This document shows positions 32,909 through 44,947 of a DNA stretch of 64,000 bases, in pieces (within the stretch, counting starts at the first letter, position 1; every line of letters starts with the position of its first letter). The translations under genes and the position numbers were made by a program. The DNA is taken from positions 40,831,835 through 40,895,834 of the forward strand of contig JAVHZZ010000003.1 of assembly GCA_036250195.1 (NCBI GenBank), in the 5' to 3' direction. This DNA is from Mixophyes australis. Lineage: Eukaryota; Chordata; Amphibia; Anura; Limnodynastidae. The notes under the pieces were generated by a model, which was given only the letters and a program-made list of their open reading frames with translations, made no database searches and was not told the DNA's origin.

Positions 32909-34930
32909 GGTTCTGCGCATGCGCAGCCCTTTCCTATACTTCAGTGTATGTCCCTTTAACTCAATTGGCAGATCAGGCAACACTCCCTATATTAAGCACC
33001 TGTGGTCAACACCACGTTGCCTGATCTTGGAGTCTCATTCCCCATGAGTCTCTGAAGGTGTTCCTGTATTCCTCGTGTATTCAGCGCTGCTGATTCCTGT
33101 GGTTTCCAAACCACTTCTATCCCTGTGGTTTCCAAACCACTTCTACTACTGTGGTTCCCATACCACTTCTACCATCAACTGTATCATCGTGACTGTTTGC
33201 TGATTCCTATCCGCTGCCTCCGTGCACTACAGTCTTCTAAACCACTTCAACGCTATTATATATCATTGTGACTGTTTGCTGATTCCTATCCGCTGCCTCC
33301 GTGCACTACAGTCTTCTAAACCACTTCAACGCTATTATATATCATTGTGACTGTTTGCTGATTCCTATCCGCTGCCTCCGTGCACTCCAGCTTTTACTTC
33401 ACATCCACTCACCTGTTCATCATCAAGTCTGTGAGCTGATTCCTATCCGCTGCCTCCGTGCACTACAGTCTCCTGCTTGCAACTCGCCTGTGTTCATCAT
33501 CGTGACTGTTAGCTGATTCCTATCCGCTGCCTCCGTGCACTACAGTCTCCAGCTTGCAACTCGCCTGTGTACATCATCGTGACTGTTAGCTGATTCCTAT
33601 CCGCTGCCTCCGTGCACTACAGTCTCCAGCTTCCAACTCGCCTGTGTTCATCATCGTGACTGTTAGCTGATTCCTATCCGCTGCCCCTGTGCATTGCAGC
33701 CTCATCTCAGCTCTCCTGTGTTTCCTTCGAGACTGCTGCTCTCATTGCCATCCGCTACACTTCGTGATCAACAGCTCCTGGTCTACTCTGCTCTCCCGTG
33801 TTCCATCGCTGTTGGTACCTGTTGGTTGCTACTGGTTACCTCCGTGTGCCCGCAGAGTCCCGCTGCTGCTGTCAGCGCTATCGTCCATCTCCTGCTGATC
33901 CGCTCTCCACGCCTTCACGTGTCCCGCTGGTCTCTACCCTCCTGTCAGCATTGGATTCGTATCTCATCAACTACTCCTCTGCTGGATCATCTCCATTCTC
34001 CTGGGTCCTCCCTGAGTCCAGTTCCACGTGTTATTGATTGCTGTGGATTCGTGTCCCTGTTGGTCTACTTACCTGTGCGCTGCACCTACTAGACCGCTGC
34101 CTCATCCATCCAGGGACTTCTCATCCAGCCGGCCTCCTGCCGCTCAGGTATCGCTGCACTCCTATCTGACTGCCTGCTTCTGAACCACGGTATGCATACT
34201 TCTCATTGACTGTGCTGGTGTATTGCATATCTTGCTGGACTGTGTTGGTTCTCTTTGGAGTCTGCTATCCGCTGAGTCTATTGCCATCATTGACTGTGTT
34301 ATCTTGTGCTGGACTACTTCAAGAGACTTTCTATATTTGCAGACCTGTTCAGTCATTTATATATATATTGTGCATATTACTGTGGATCGTGTATAAGGTG
34401 CCCGTGTATATCCTGTGTTGCAGTCTCTCCCCGTGCACCTCCTCACATATATATTCAGTGGTACAACTTGCTGATGACAGACCACTGATCCCTGTTTCCT
34501 GTATCACCTGTTCCAGTATCCTCTCACATAGCAGTGGTACAACTTGCTACCGCAGACCACTGACTACCCGGATACCTCCACTTGGATTCCATTCCTTCAC
34601 TCAGACAGCGGTACAACTTGCTATCCGCAGACCGCTGACTCTCATCACCTCCTTGTTTCTGTTGGACATTCCTCCTCACTATAGCAGTGGTACAACTTGC
34701 TATCGCAGACCACTGACTACCTTCACGTGCCCTTGTCCATACAGTTCCTCGTGTATTATTACCTCCATATTACCAGTGCTGCTAGTCATAGACTTTCCTG
34801 AGCATCTCATCAGCTATCATTTCCTGTTCCGTGATCACCCAGCTACCAGAGTACCCTATTACCATCTACATTGCTCTGGTAAGCCTACCACCTGGTGATC
34901 CCTGGGTAAAGACTCCTAGTGCCCGTGACA
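32842..34930 (+). repeat. Chromovirus 3' LTR
   Basis: Same length as the 5' LTR (constant offset 6345); two substitutions found (33982, 34842). Ends TGACA at 34930 followed by the ACAAG duplication. Confidence 0.95.
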
Positions 34931-35264
34931 ACAAGTATTGCGACGGCACCATCATGTATTGCCACTGAAGCTGAGAATCGCTCTGCTGCTCCAGAACTAT
35001 ATTTTGTTAAAAGAGGGATTTGTAGCATGAACTTAAATGGGAGGCTGATTTTGGCAGACCACCAGAGGAGGACAATTGGATAACAATTAGAGAAAAGGTC
35101 TCCAAGAGCTCTATTTCATCATTGGTAAAAGAAAATACCTATAAAATATACTTTTGGTGGTATCTGGTTCCTACAAGGCTGAAAAGGATATATGGTGCCA
35201 CCTTGCATCTGAGTTGGAGGGGTTGTGAGGAGCAGGGGTCCTCCCTCCATATTTGGTGACCCAC

Positions 35265-35360
35265 AAGGGTGGGCTGGTAAATTATAGCCTGAGTGGCAAG
35301 ACTCGAGCAGCCTATTTTGATGGAAAAAAAATGCAGGTGGCCCAGTGACCCAGCCCAAGG
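35265..35360. repeat. Short dispersed repeat, copy 1
   Basis: GGGCTGGTAAATTATAGCCT through GTGACCCAGCCCAAGG matches 44352-44460. Ends GGGCTGG and CCAGCCC are inverted, suggesting a tiny MITE. Confidence 0.65.
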
Positions 35361-35790
35361 TAGGGAGGCATACGCTCTCTTGACCTCCAGCCCAGCCTGT
35401 CCCTGGTGCTTCTGCCCAAAATTGCTCTGGTTTGGCATGATGTGGCTTCCCTTATCAGTGATATCACTATAGGTCCGATTACTAAATGCCCCAGGTCTTT
35501 CCACCTGGGACCACACTGAATGTCCTTGATAAACACTCTGAGAAACTATCCATACAGATCCTCGTGGCCACCTGCTTGGGTGCAAAACTTTGGAGAAACC
35601 CAGATCCCCCTTCTAGACAGCAACTTCTAAATAAAATTTGGTATCTGGCGTCCATGGAAATATTTGATTTGGAAACAGAAGATTTGGAATATCTGCGTAC
35701 TTAAATAATAAGCCCCACAAATTCTCCCAAAATTGGTGTGATTTGTTTGTTTACAATGATTCCTTTGCGTCTCACTCTTCCAACACTCAT

Positions 35791-35853
35791 ACCCACCGGG
35801 GTTAATTACAGTCATAGACAATAGACCTCCGATAGTCAACCCGGAAGGACTCA
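35791..35853. repeat. 63-bp segment duplicated from/with 25805-25867
   Basis: About 95% identical in direct orientation to 25805-25867; here it interrupts the L1-like 3' UTR. Confidence 0.85.
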
Positions 35854-36113
35854 TCCCACCTCCCCCCCAAAAAAATAACATCACACTCCTATATTTTTCA
35901 TTTACAGATAGTTCTATCTGTACTTTGGCTTGGCCAATAGCTTTAGCACACGACCAGTCCACCGCCCTATTGTGTAAATTTGTCCTATATCTAGTTATTA
36001 CATGCTTTCTGTCTGACTTGTAATTTGCCAGTTCTTCTAACCCAAATGTTTATTTTTCTGATTTTGTATATTGTTTGATGGAATCTACAAATAAAGTTCA
36101 TACAAAAAAAAAA

Positions 36114-37646
36114 AGGGATTTTTATCGCCTCAATAAGCGATAATAAATAATCTTACTTGTAGCCGTTGTAAGAGGCCCCTTATTCATAAAGCCTCACATT
36201 TATTTGTGTTGTTTCACCAGTGAGTTAACTAGATGTTAGAATCCCAGATAATAGAGAGCATGAATTTATTAAATGACTCACACAGAGGCCTCCAGAGGGG
36301 AGCTCAACAAGGTCAACACTATGGCTACAAAATGAGTGTGGGAAAGATTTTTATTCAATGAAACAACCTTCGATCTTCTTGATGAGTAAACATAAAATGA
36401 GGTTTAATGTCAAAAGTAACGCAACACATTTATTGAATATAACAATTACATTTTACATGAAAGAAAACATGTCAGTATAGACTGAAATGTATTAAGATGA
36501 TTGTTTCACAATTTGTGGGTTACAGGATTACCACAATAGCCAAATATTCAATGCTAATGAGAACGTGGCCTACCAATTGAATAGGAACTAGCTCACAAGC
36601 TACCAATGACATCACAGCACTGCTTGGTGACGTCACTAAATAGTCAGTCATGTGACTTTGTGTCCCTTTGTGCATTGTACCTCAGTTCTCGAGTTCCGCA
36701 TGAATAATCTACATTCTCATGAGTGTAGGTGCAATCCAACAACAGCAACACCTTGAGCACTGAGTAATTAAGGCAATAATACAAGAAAAGAAAATATACA
36801 AATCTATAAATGAAAACCTGACTGACTCCTAATGTTTTCTTGCAGCTTTGAAGGAGACTGTGTGCTCCTATGACTTTTTAATAAAAAATAATAAGAGTAA
36901 CAGAATTCACAGCCCTGGAAGTAAATCAGGTGCCAGTACGTTTCATCTTAAGAGAAACTTAGACCAAGGATCTATATGAAATATGCACAAAAACATTTTT
37001 AATAAAAAAAATATAAAACAAGATAAATTATTAAAGCTGGAAATCTGAATATGCTGACTAGGCCATCATAGAATGAATAACATTATATCATTACATAAAT
37101 GCAATGTATGTACATATATTGTCTTGGTAATTTTCCGTTCGGAAGGAACGTATTGCAATACCAAATGAAATTAGATGAAATTAATGTAATGCACTGACAA
37201 ACATTCCAAAGGAAGAACAAGGGACAGTTCTTGGATCGAATTTAAATTATCCCAAAGATCCGGAGTTTCGAAAACCAAATGAAAAGATAATGGTGTTATT
37301 CAGATAATACAAAATCGTGCCACCACGTATAATAAAAAAATGCTTCAATCCATCATCTGTTCAGAAATTTTATTTACTGCTGGATAGCAATTAAATGTTT
37401 AAACATCTATTGAGAGAAGAAGAGACAAGCACTTATCTCTTATCTTATAGTGTATTCCTCCATAGCTCACGTTGAAAGATCTGCTGATAAAACAGATAGG
37501 TAGACACCAATTAGCAAAAAGAAAATAATTGCCCTTATCTTCAGTGTCTTATGTTGTTGGGTTTCTCTGAATCCCAATCTGGTGAAATTGATCCCGGTGG
37601 ATTATCCGGAAGATGTTAAAAAAAATAGTCTCGATCCAGTATACCA
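36114..37646. other. No recognisable feature
   Basis: AT-rich sequence after the LINE oligo-A tail; no supported gene or repeat. Confidence 0.5.
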
Positions 37647-37823
37647 GGGGGTAAATGTATCAAGCTGAGAGTTTGCCGGTGGGTTTGAAAAGTGGAGATG
37701 TTGCTATAGCAACCAATCAGCTTGCAACTGTCATTTTGTAGAATGCACTAAATAAATGATAGCTAGAATCTGATTGGTTTTTCAAACCCACCGGAAAACT
37801 CTCAGCTAGATACATTTACCCCC
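37647..37823. mobile_element. Palindromic MITE, copy A
   Basis: Ends GGGGGTAAATGTATCAAGCT and its inverse; core ATAGCAACCAATCAG and TAGAATCTGATTGG. Belongs to the AATGTATCAAGCT-ended subfamily together with 48500-48672. Confidence 0.85.
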
Positions 37824-39203
37824 GGGTGCTGGTGTAATTCTGTTATACTGTAATACTGGATATACTGGATATACTGTAATACTGGAGATTTTTCCTAGAG
37901 AGACTGATTTGTCCAGATCGTTAACTTGATATCTGGATGTCAAGCTTAATAGATATACCTAACGCTTTTCATCGCATGTAAGCGACTTCATCAGTGGAAA
38001 GAATAAAAAATAAGGTCATTTGTACAGCAAAGTAAACATGCACAATGAAATTATTCACAATCAATCTACAAAATGGCTGCTTCCATTGTGTGTCTGTGGC
38101 AGGTTATTTGCTTCTTATATGTGCAGCAAATGAAAATGGGTGCACACAACTCATATGTATTGATGGAAAGCTGCAGAAAAATTAATGGATTATTTTCTAT
38201 TGAAAGCAGAGTTGACTAGGAGTCCAGGAGACTCCTGAATTAGAGGGGAAACCTCCATGGGTGGACTGGCCCACCGGGCTACTGGGGAATTCCCTGGTGG
38301 GCCTCCAGTGCCTGAGGGTCCCGCCCCCTATCCTAGGTAAGCCCCTTCTGCAGGTGGTATTTCCCTATATCCTGGTAGGCCAGTCCAACATTGGACTAAT
38401 CTATTCACATGTTTTCCAGCTCACATCGCAATCATTATGATCATCTCCCCACAGATCCTGTGGGCCCTAAAAAAACCTCTAAAATGTTCTCTAGTGTCTT
38501 CAGAACTTTGTACAACAATAATAGCCACTGTACAGAACATGGACTACCCGTGGGCAATGCATCCATCATTAATATTATTTCTCCACAGAATTAGTAATAC
38601 TCAGGTATTTCTCTGTATTATATTTTTTGAATGTAATTACTATAAATATCTATTAATTAAATAGCCAAGACAAAAGCAGGAGACATGATAGGCTTGAGGC
38701 ACTTTAGAATTATTCTGTATAGGTCTTTTTTTAATTGTTAAATTAAGTCATTGTGCACCAGACCTCCACTGTTCGCCCATGCAATTCACCTCATTTAACA
38801 GCAGGGGGCTGACACACACTTGCCCCTTTGATTCTCCTTTGGGGTCTTCTGCAGGGAGATTTAGCTAATGTTTCATTTTTTGAAATCCTCTTTCAATATG
38901 CAACTGTCTCAGGGAACTGAGACTCTCTAAAAACAATGACTTTTGTTTATTTGTATAGGCAAATAGTGAAAATGCCACTATTACAAAAATACACAGTAAT
39001 TAATACCCAAGCACAGAAATTTCCACGGGAAATACATACTGTTGCCCGTAACAACCAATCAGATTCTAACTGCTATTTTTCTAAACTTGATTTAGAGAAT
39101 GAAAGGAAACCTGTTCAGTTGTGATGACATCACCTTCTTCCTTTGCATCATTTTTTATTAATGTCACTGATTGTGATCTAGAGTCATTGTGATTTTAGAG
39201 ACA
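37824..39203. other. No gene; weak MITE and dispersed motif
   Basis: At 37955-37995 CTAACGCTTTTCATCGC...ACTTCATCAG resembles the motif at 6036 and 16042. Between 38253 and 38394 GGGTGGACTGGCCCACCGGG and GGCCAGTCCAACATTGG are partly inverted and may be a decayed MITE. No gene. Confidence 0.45.
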
Positions 39204-39205
39204 TA

Positions 39206-39377
39206 GGGGTATATTTACTAAACTGCGGGTTTGAAAAAGGGATGTTGCCTATAGCAACCAATCAGATTCTAGCTATCATTTATTTAGTACATTCTACAAA
39301 ATGACAGCTTGAATCTGATTGGTTGCTATAGGCAACATCTCCACTTTTTCAAACTCGCAGTTTAGTAACTCTAGCCC
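39206..39377. mobile_element. Palindromic MITE, copy B
   Basis: GGGGTATATTTACTAAACTG start with inverted end. Both arms carry GTTGCCTATAGCAACCAATC-type sequence. Flanked by ATA on both sides, so the duplicated target is TA or a TA-containing trinucleotide. Confidence 0.9.
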
Positions 39378-40674
39378 ATAATCTGGATTTGATTTGTGCT
39401 GCACGCTTTTTGAAGCAATTACCAAGAGGTCCTCTCACTTCTCTAAGGTCACGTGATTGAAGACGGATCCATGTTCACTGCCAAGGTCATTTCTATTGAG
39501 TACAACATACAAGCATGGCTAACATAATGATTAATCTGTGGGGCCATAGCACCGTGCCCTGTGCCTGCTTCTTTGTGTAAAGATGGTGGCTTTGCATGCA
39601 AAGACTGTTGATTTGAACATGGCTGGCAATGGGCAAATAAGGTAGGGCTATATGGGTGTTTTCTCTATGCCTGATGCAGTGAAAAAGTAGATGAACATAA
39701 TGTTGGCTTTAAGGTTAATTTTCTAAACATTGCATTTAGGTGCAAACTTTGCACTGATCCACTGCAACCAATCAGACACTTACTTCCATTATCTAACTTG
39801 CATGCGGCAGATAAACCCTAATTTCTGATTGGTTGGTATGGTTCCATGCAAATTGTGTACTTCAATGCAAATTTAGCTAAACTCAATCAGTGTTTTTAAT
39901 GTCCCCACGGTGTCCCCTACAGAGCGCCGGCCGGTGACATGGAGGAGAAACAGCTCCTTAATGGGCTGGGAGAGTGACACTAAGTTATGACGTCACTGGC
40001 CAGCACCAATCAGGGAGCAGGAGATGTCACCCCTACTCCTTCCTGTCTGCTACGGTAAGAGACAGTCCCCCACCACCCTCTGTCACCTATTTACCAATAG
40101 AGCCCCTATTGTGGCAATGAGACTAATATATTTTTATCGCCACTAATCGCTGTGGTAAAATAATTGCAGAGCAGCTGAGTAAATCAGGCCAAGAGCAGTA
40201 AGGGTTAAAAATACAAATACAAACATACAACTCTTTGACATTCCATGATTACCGCTGTGTCTTACATTCCGGTACGGAATTGTAAGAAACGTGTATTCTA
40301 CAAGTAATCTTAAATGATTTTTTTTTTAATGCTGCCAGTTAGACATTTGCAGTATACAAGCATTATTTTGTAACACAAATTTTATTTTTGTGGCACAAAA
40401 TTAATTCAGCAACATAAGATCGACTTTGTCATACAATATATTCTGTGACACAAAAATTATTTTTAAATTCACAAATCCATATTTGGCTTTGTAGCACTCA
40501 AACTTATTTGTGCCACAAAATCGTTTATGAAGCATCCAAAAGGTGATTTGTTTTGCACAAAATTTATTTTAAAAGAGCAAAAGCCGTATTTTGTGCATTG
40601 GGAGTAATTTGTTTATTATAAAATGAACGAATATCAGAGACATTTTTATTTATAACTAATTACATGAAGATTTA
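39378..40674. other. No gene; one imperfect inverted repeat
   Basis: 39718-39893 has imperfect inverted ends (TTTTCTAAACATTGCATTTA and its diverged complement, with CCAATCAG/CTGATTGG inside) and may be a further diverged foldback element. Otherwise nothing recognised. Confidence 0.45.
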
Positions 40675-40849
40675 GGGCTAGATTTACTTAGCTGCTGGTT
40701 TCAAAAAGTGGGGATGTTGCCTATAGCAACCAATCAGATTCTAGCTGTCATTTTGTAGAATGTACTAAATAAATGAAAGCTAGAATCTGATTAGTTGCTA
40801 TAGGCAACACCTCCACTTTTTTAAACCCGCAGTTTAGTAAATATACCCC
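40675..40849. mobile_element. Palindromic MITE, copy C
   Basis: GGGCTAGATTTACTTAGCTG start and inverse ACTAAATATACCCC-type end, with the same CCAATCAG core as copies B, D and F. Confidence 0.9.
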
Positions 40850-42366
40850 AAAGTCTTAATTTTGCATACAAAATAAACAATTTACAAAAAGCATCTCAAA
40901 GCCTAGTAAAAATTCTAATATACAGAATTTGAATTCTGTTTGTCTAGTCACCAGGTGTAGTAAAGTCACTATTGGACAGTAGTCCACAAACCTGTGCACT
41001 AATTAGCAAATTAATATAGCTAAAATAATAATAAATACATTTACCAGCGTGCTATCTGTCTCATCCCCTTGGTAAAAGGAGACTTGCAGTGTAATGCTGT
41101 ATTTGGTGAAACTCTCTATATTTTATTAATGTAAAATAGGTAAGAGAAAAAAAGAGTAATGTGCATAGAATACAGCAACTGGTTTAAAATCTCATAGCAA
41201 ATGGAAAAGTGGTATTCATTTGTGCAACCAAACTGAAAGGCGTAATATTACTTCACGTTTGAAGGGGAGTAACTGTCATGCTTTGCTTTGCCATTTGAAC
41301 TTTTTGACTATATGAACAACCTTCCAGATATTGTCCTGTCTTACTATGTAAGGTCTAAGCATTGTTTTCTATAGAGATAGTTTTATGGATTATTGATTCA
41401 TAAAATCATATCTCATGGTGACAGGTTTTAATATAATGATATTCTTTACATAGCAACATCATTTTCAATATTACTGTTCCCATAGGGGACTGCATGCATG
41501 CATTTAAAACAAATACAAGGGAATGATACGGTAAGACACTGCGATAACACTGCCGCGTCACAGAGCTCTTGTGCTATTACATGTTTGATCTGATCAGTAT
41601 TTGTGTCACAATGACATGGGGGATAGAATCTGCTGGTCTTTATTGACAGACACTCACATTGAAGCATGATGCAACCAATGGCTTCCTTTTTTTAGGAGAA
41701 GTCCAGATATGGAAATCAGTCAGACAGGACACACTGTATGACTCAGGCTGTCTTTTGACACCCTCCCCAAATCTGCAGCACAAAGGCAGCCAGTGTTTAA
41801 TTAGACAATTATCTAATCCGCTTCCTACAGCACTGGGCAGCTCTTTCAACAAGAGTCTGAAACAGATAGTGTTCTACACATTGGATGGACTTGATAAACT
41901 CCCATGCCCCTCCAGGCAATAAAAAGAAACATCCTTTTAAATGGTAAACTGTCTATGATACTTTACCCTTTGCAAGTGCAGGATTTTGACAGGGGATTCC
42001 AATTTTGTCTTTCGTCAAAAAAAAAATAATTTGCTATATATTTAAAGCCTGCAAATACTACATACAGAATGTATGGCGATTATTATGCAGAAAGAGTTCT
42101 GCTTCATATATTTTTTTTAATACTTTTTATTTTTAATTTACCACTTGTACAAACAGTATATATCAATAATACAAAATGTTCAATAATTTAACAGTTATGT
42201 TATAGTTAAAAAAAAATATGAAATAGACAAAAAAAAGTCAGTGTGCCATTTTTATATTTTTTAAACGTAGATGGGAAGAGTTAAAAGGTATGGGAGAAAG
42301 GGAAGGGAGGTTAACGGAGCGCCTTATCAGAAATCACTAAAAATATATTTACACATTGTGCCTCCA
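40850..42366. other. No recognisable feature
   Basis: AT-rich; no supported gene. Short overlapping frames at 41446-41922 lack known domains. Confidence 0.5.
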
Positions 42367-42792
42367 AAAGCTGGGTACACACTACACGGTTTTCGTCCAA
42401 TAATCGGCTGAATCAACCGACATACAACCGCTCGTTCAAAAGTCGGGTCAGTGTGTGCAGTGACACGATGGTCGAAAGTCTGCCCAAATGGACGATTGTC
42501 GCCTCATTTGGTTGGTCGTACCGTTTAATATTTTCGTTCCAATCTCGTTTCCGCTGTGTAGTGTGTATAAACTTCCGACCGATCCACAACAGTGAGTACG
42601 GAATTACAGTCATTGCTCACGACAACATGGCTGTAAAAAGTCGCTAAAGGGACGTCCGCTCTCCCTTTTATCATCCTAAACATGGCTAGTGTGTATGCAG
42701 TCCATGGACCGAGCGATCGGACCATCGGTCGCATGTAAAATCGCTCAGCATAAAAAGTTGGTCGCAATTTCTGTAGTGTGTACCCAGCTTTA
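42367..42792. mobile_element. MITE with GCTGGGTACACACTAC ends, 426 bp
   Basis: Starts AAAGCTGGGTACACACTACA and ends with the inverse TGTAGTGTGTACCCAGCTTT; arms about 20 bp, further internal complementarity around CGATGGTCG and CGACCGATCC. No transposase. Target duplication not clear, so the superfamily is undetermined. Confidence 0.85.
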
Positions 42793-43025
42793 GATGTAAT
42801 AAAGAGACCAGATGAACTCATTCATTGTTATGTGCAAGGTACATGCAGTACAGTAAGATCACCCAATAGAGATATCATAGAAATAGTAACACATAGCTAT
42901 TAGTTAAAGGGGGGTGGACAAAGCAAATATAAACCAGGACTCCCAAATAGAGTCACATTTATCTGCTTTTCCCTGTAGTTGCGAAGTCATTTTTTTCTAT
43001 AGAGGCAATAAACTAAATTTTATCA

Positions 43026-43279
43026 CATACTTGCCAACTCTCCCGGAATGTACGTGAGAATTCCGGATTCCGGATGGGTCTCCCGAACTCCCGGGAGAGT
43101 ATGGCAGTCTCCCGCCTCTGCTCACTTCCTAGTGACGTGGGCAGAATTCGGTCCAAAATGCAGCGATTCTCCAGGAATCACGGCATTTGGCATGCAAAAT
43201 GACGCAATTTTTAGAGCCCCGCACTCCCACCTCCCCCCGGCAGCTCCCGGACGCCAACTAGAAGGAGTTGACAAGTACG
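43026..43279. mobile_element. MITE of CATACTTGCCAACT family, 254 bp
   Basis: Ends CATACTTGCCAACTC and GAGTTGACAAGTACG. An 8-bp near-duplication TTTTATCA/TTTTAACA flanks it (43018-43025 and 43280-43287). Interior CTCCCGGGAGAGT blocks match 54168-54460. Confidence 0.85.
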
Positions 43280-43514
43280 TTTTAACATGTTGGAGGGGAG
43301 GTGGACATGGCTCCTTCCAATGTTTAGCTATGGCCAGTTTTTCCAAAATGTGCTCCCAAGTCAGAAATGGGAAGACGTAAGGCAGCCGATTCCTCTTCTG
43401 ATCAAGAGAACAGGATTCTGGGCACCTGTCTGTAATCTCCACCTGACATCCCATTGTTCTATGGGATATCTGCACTGTTTAATAAAGGGAGGAAAATAGT
43501 ATTTTGCATTGATG

Positions 43515-43734
43515 CAGAGGTGGAAATACCGCCATTGCAGAATGTGCAAGCGCTACAGGGCCCAGAGGTGAGGGGCCACGGTGAGGTTCCTGTTCTACTC
43601 TCAAAACAAAGTTTTTTTGGAGCATGCGAGGGTCTGGTGCATGAGCAGTGAATCCCCAGTGAAGGCTTGAGTGGCCCCGCTGGCCCTTACTGCTATTTTG
43701 CTATTGAACCCAGCAATGCACTGATCCGCCCCTG
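43515..43734. mobile_element. hAT-like MITE, 220 bp
   Basis: CAGAGGTGGAAATACC at the left and CTGATCCGCCCCTG at the right are diverged inverted ends. Flanks CATTGATG and TATTGATC agree at 6 of 8 positions, suggesting a decayed 8-bp duplication. Confidence 0.6.
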
Positions 43735-43742
43735 TATTGATC

Positions 43743-44351
43743 TATACTTTGAATGACAATCGTTATATTAATGCTGCCAATCCTTTAACTATTTTAATTA
43801 TTTATTAGTGTGACCACACTATTGATAGACTTTGGTGCTTTATATCTTGCACTTTAAGAATTGTTTTTAATTATTACTATGTATACCTAATGTATTTGGG
43901 ATTCAGTATCATGTAAGCCATGCATCCAGTGCACAATCGCCCCCTCCACTTCTGCAATATTTACAGCCAGTTACTGAGTACCAGAGATAGTACATTATTA
44001 CTTACAGGGCAAAATGTACGACTAGACAGGATGCTGGCTAAACAATTCTCTGTTTTGTTAGTAGACAAGAGGAATTTGTTATCTAAGGAGGATTACATAC
44101 TCTGTGGGTGTCTGCGATAGGAGACCTCTCGCAAGACCTACTGGATGTTATGTGGCAAGAGGCAGCTATAGCATAATTGGAAGATACTGGAAACTATTAA
44201 AAAGAAAGTTTAGAGGTGGGCCAACGTCTGTTGTATTTTTTTTTGTAAGATATACATTTCCATACTATACACGCACCAAAATACACATAAATGTTCGTAT
44301 CAAGAATTTTGCGTATCTGCAACTTACAGCTCCTTATGCCCAGACAGGGGA
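43743..44351. other. No recognisable feature
   Basis: No supported gene or repeat. Confidence 0.5.
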
Positions 44352-44460
44352 GGGCTGGCAAGTTTTAGTCTGGGAGGGGGTTAAGACTCAACTCAGCAGC
44401 CTATTAGGAACATTTTAAAGGGGGAAAATATGCAGATGGCCGAGTGACCCAGCCCAAGGG
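44352..44460. repeat. Short dispersed repeat, copy 2
   Basis: GGGCTGGCAAGTTTTAGTCT to GTGACCCAGCCCAAGG matches 35265-35360, with inverted GGGCTGG/CCAGCCC ends. Confidence 0.65.
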
Positions 44461-44481
44461 GGAAAACGCAGAATTTATTTC

Positions 44482-44671
44482 TATCCCCATAATATACATA
44501 GGCAATGCTGCGTGCACTACTGTTAGGTGCATGCAGCTCTCCCTTTTCAAGCAGAGCCGTGTGAAGCGGGGACAGGGTCCAGGCACCTCAATTGTACAGT
44601 GCCCCAGGCTTGGAGGGGGGTTTCCAGTCACTAGGAACTCCCCCCCCCCGCCTCGGTTTGTCTATGCCCAC
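44482..44671. repeat. Dispersed repeat, copy 2 of 2
   Basis: Matches 24931-25110 in the same orientation; here it directly follows the short repeat at 44352-44460. Confidence 0.75.
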
Positions 44672-44947
44672 TATGGGATCGGCCTGGGGGGCAAATGCCC
44701 GCCTGCCTTTGAGCCTAGAGAGGCAAAACAGACAAGCGTAGGCCATGTATAGTAAGGGAGAGTTCTCGCAATTGCCACTCAACTAGATGTGGACCCACAT
44801 GCATACACCTTTCTAGTGGCGTATGTCTTGTGGGTGCTGGGGGGCTAGTGCAGATATACAATGACGATCACTATCAGCAGTAACATGTAGCTGCTTCTGA
44901 TTGGCTGATTGCGGATTGACCTCTCCAGCTGATAGCACTGTGGTCCC

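Larger units (their letters stand above)
26497..34930 (+). mobile_element. Full-length Ty3/Gypsy chromovirus (Sushi/PEG10-like), 8434 bp
   Basis: Two 2089-bp LTRs with TGTCA...TGACA ends enclose gag and pol. The element is flanked by a perfect 5-bp duplication ACAAG (26492-26496 and 34931-34935). Line-by-line comparison of the LTRs revealed two differences (27637 T versus 33982 C; 28497 A versus 34842 G), so the insertion is young. The polyprotein order is gag with CCHC knuckle, protease, reverse transcriptase, RNase H, integrase, chromodomain, with no env. A C-terminal chromodomain defines chromoviruses; the gag style and frameshift heptamer resemble the Sushi group from which mammalian PEG10 was domesticated (family knowledge). 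No internal stop or frameshift was seen apart from the gag-pol shift itself. Present activity is not shown. Confidence 0.95.
34990..36113 (+). pseudogene. L1/Tx1-like LINE, 3' fragment of ORF2 plus 3' UTR
   Basis: One frame from about 35030 reads DNWITIREKVSKSS, KIYFWWYLVPTRL and LSWRGCEEQGSSLHIW, the post-RT region of L1-type ORF2. After an interruption a second piece (about 35535-35704) gives KIWYLASMEIFDL, typical of the ORF2 C-terminus. The 3' end has AATAAAG at about 36089 and an oligo-A tail at about 36101-36112. Stops and at least one frameshift make it inactive. A small dispersed repeat (35265-35360) and a 63-bp segment shared with 25805 lie inside it. Confidence 0.75.

Noticed and set aside
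44588..44782. Short proteins shared between 25 kb and 44.6 kb
   Set aside because: Similarity comes from the dispersed repeat present at both loci, with no conserved frame.
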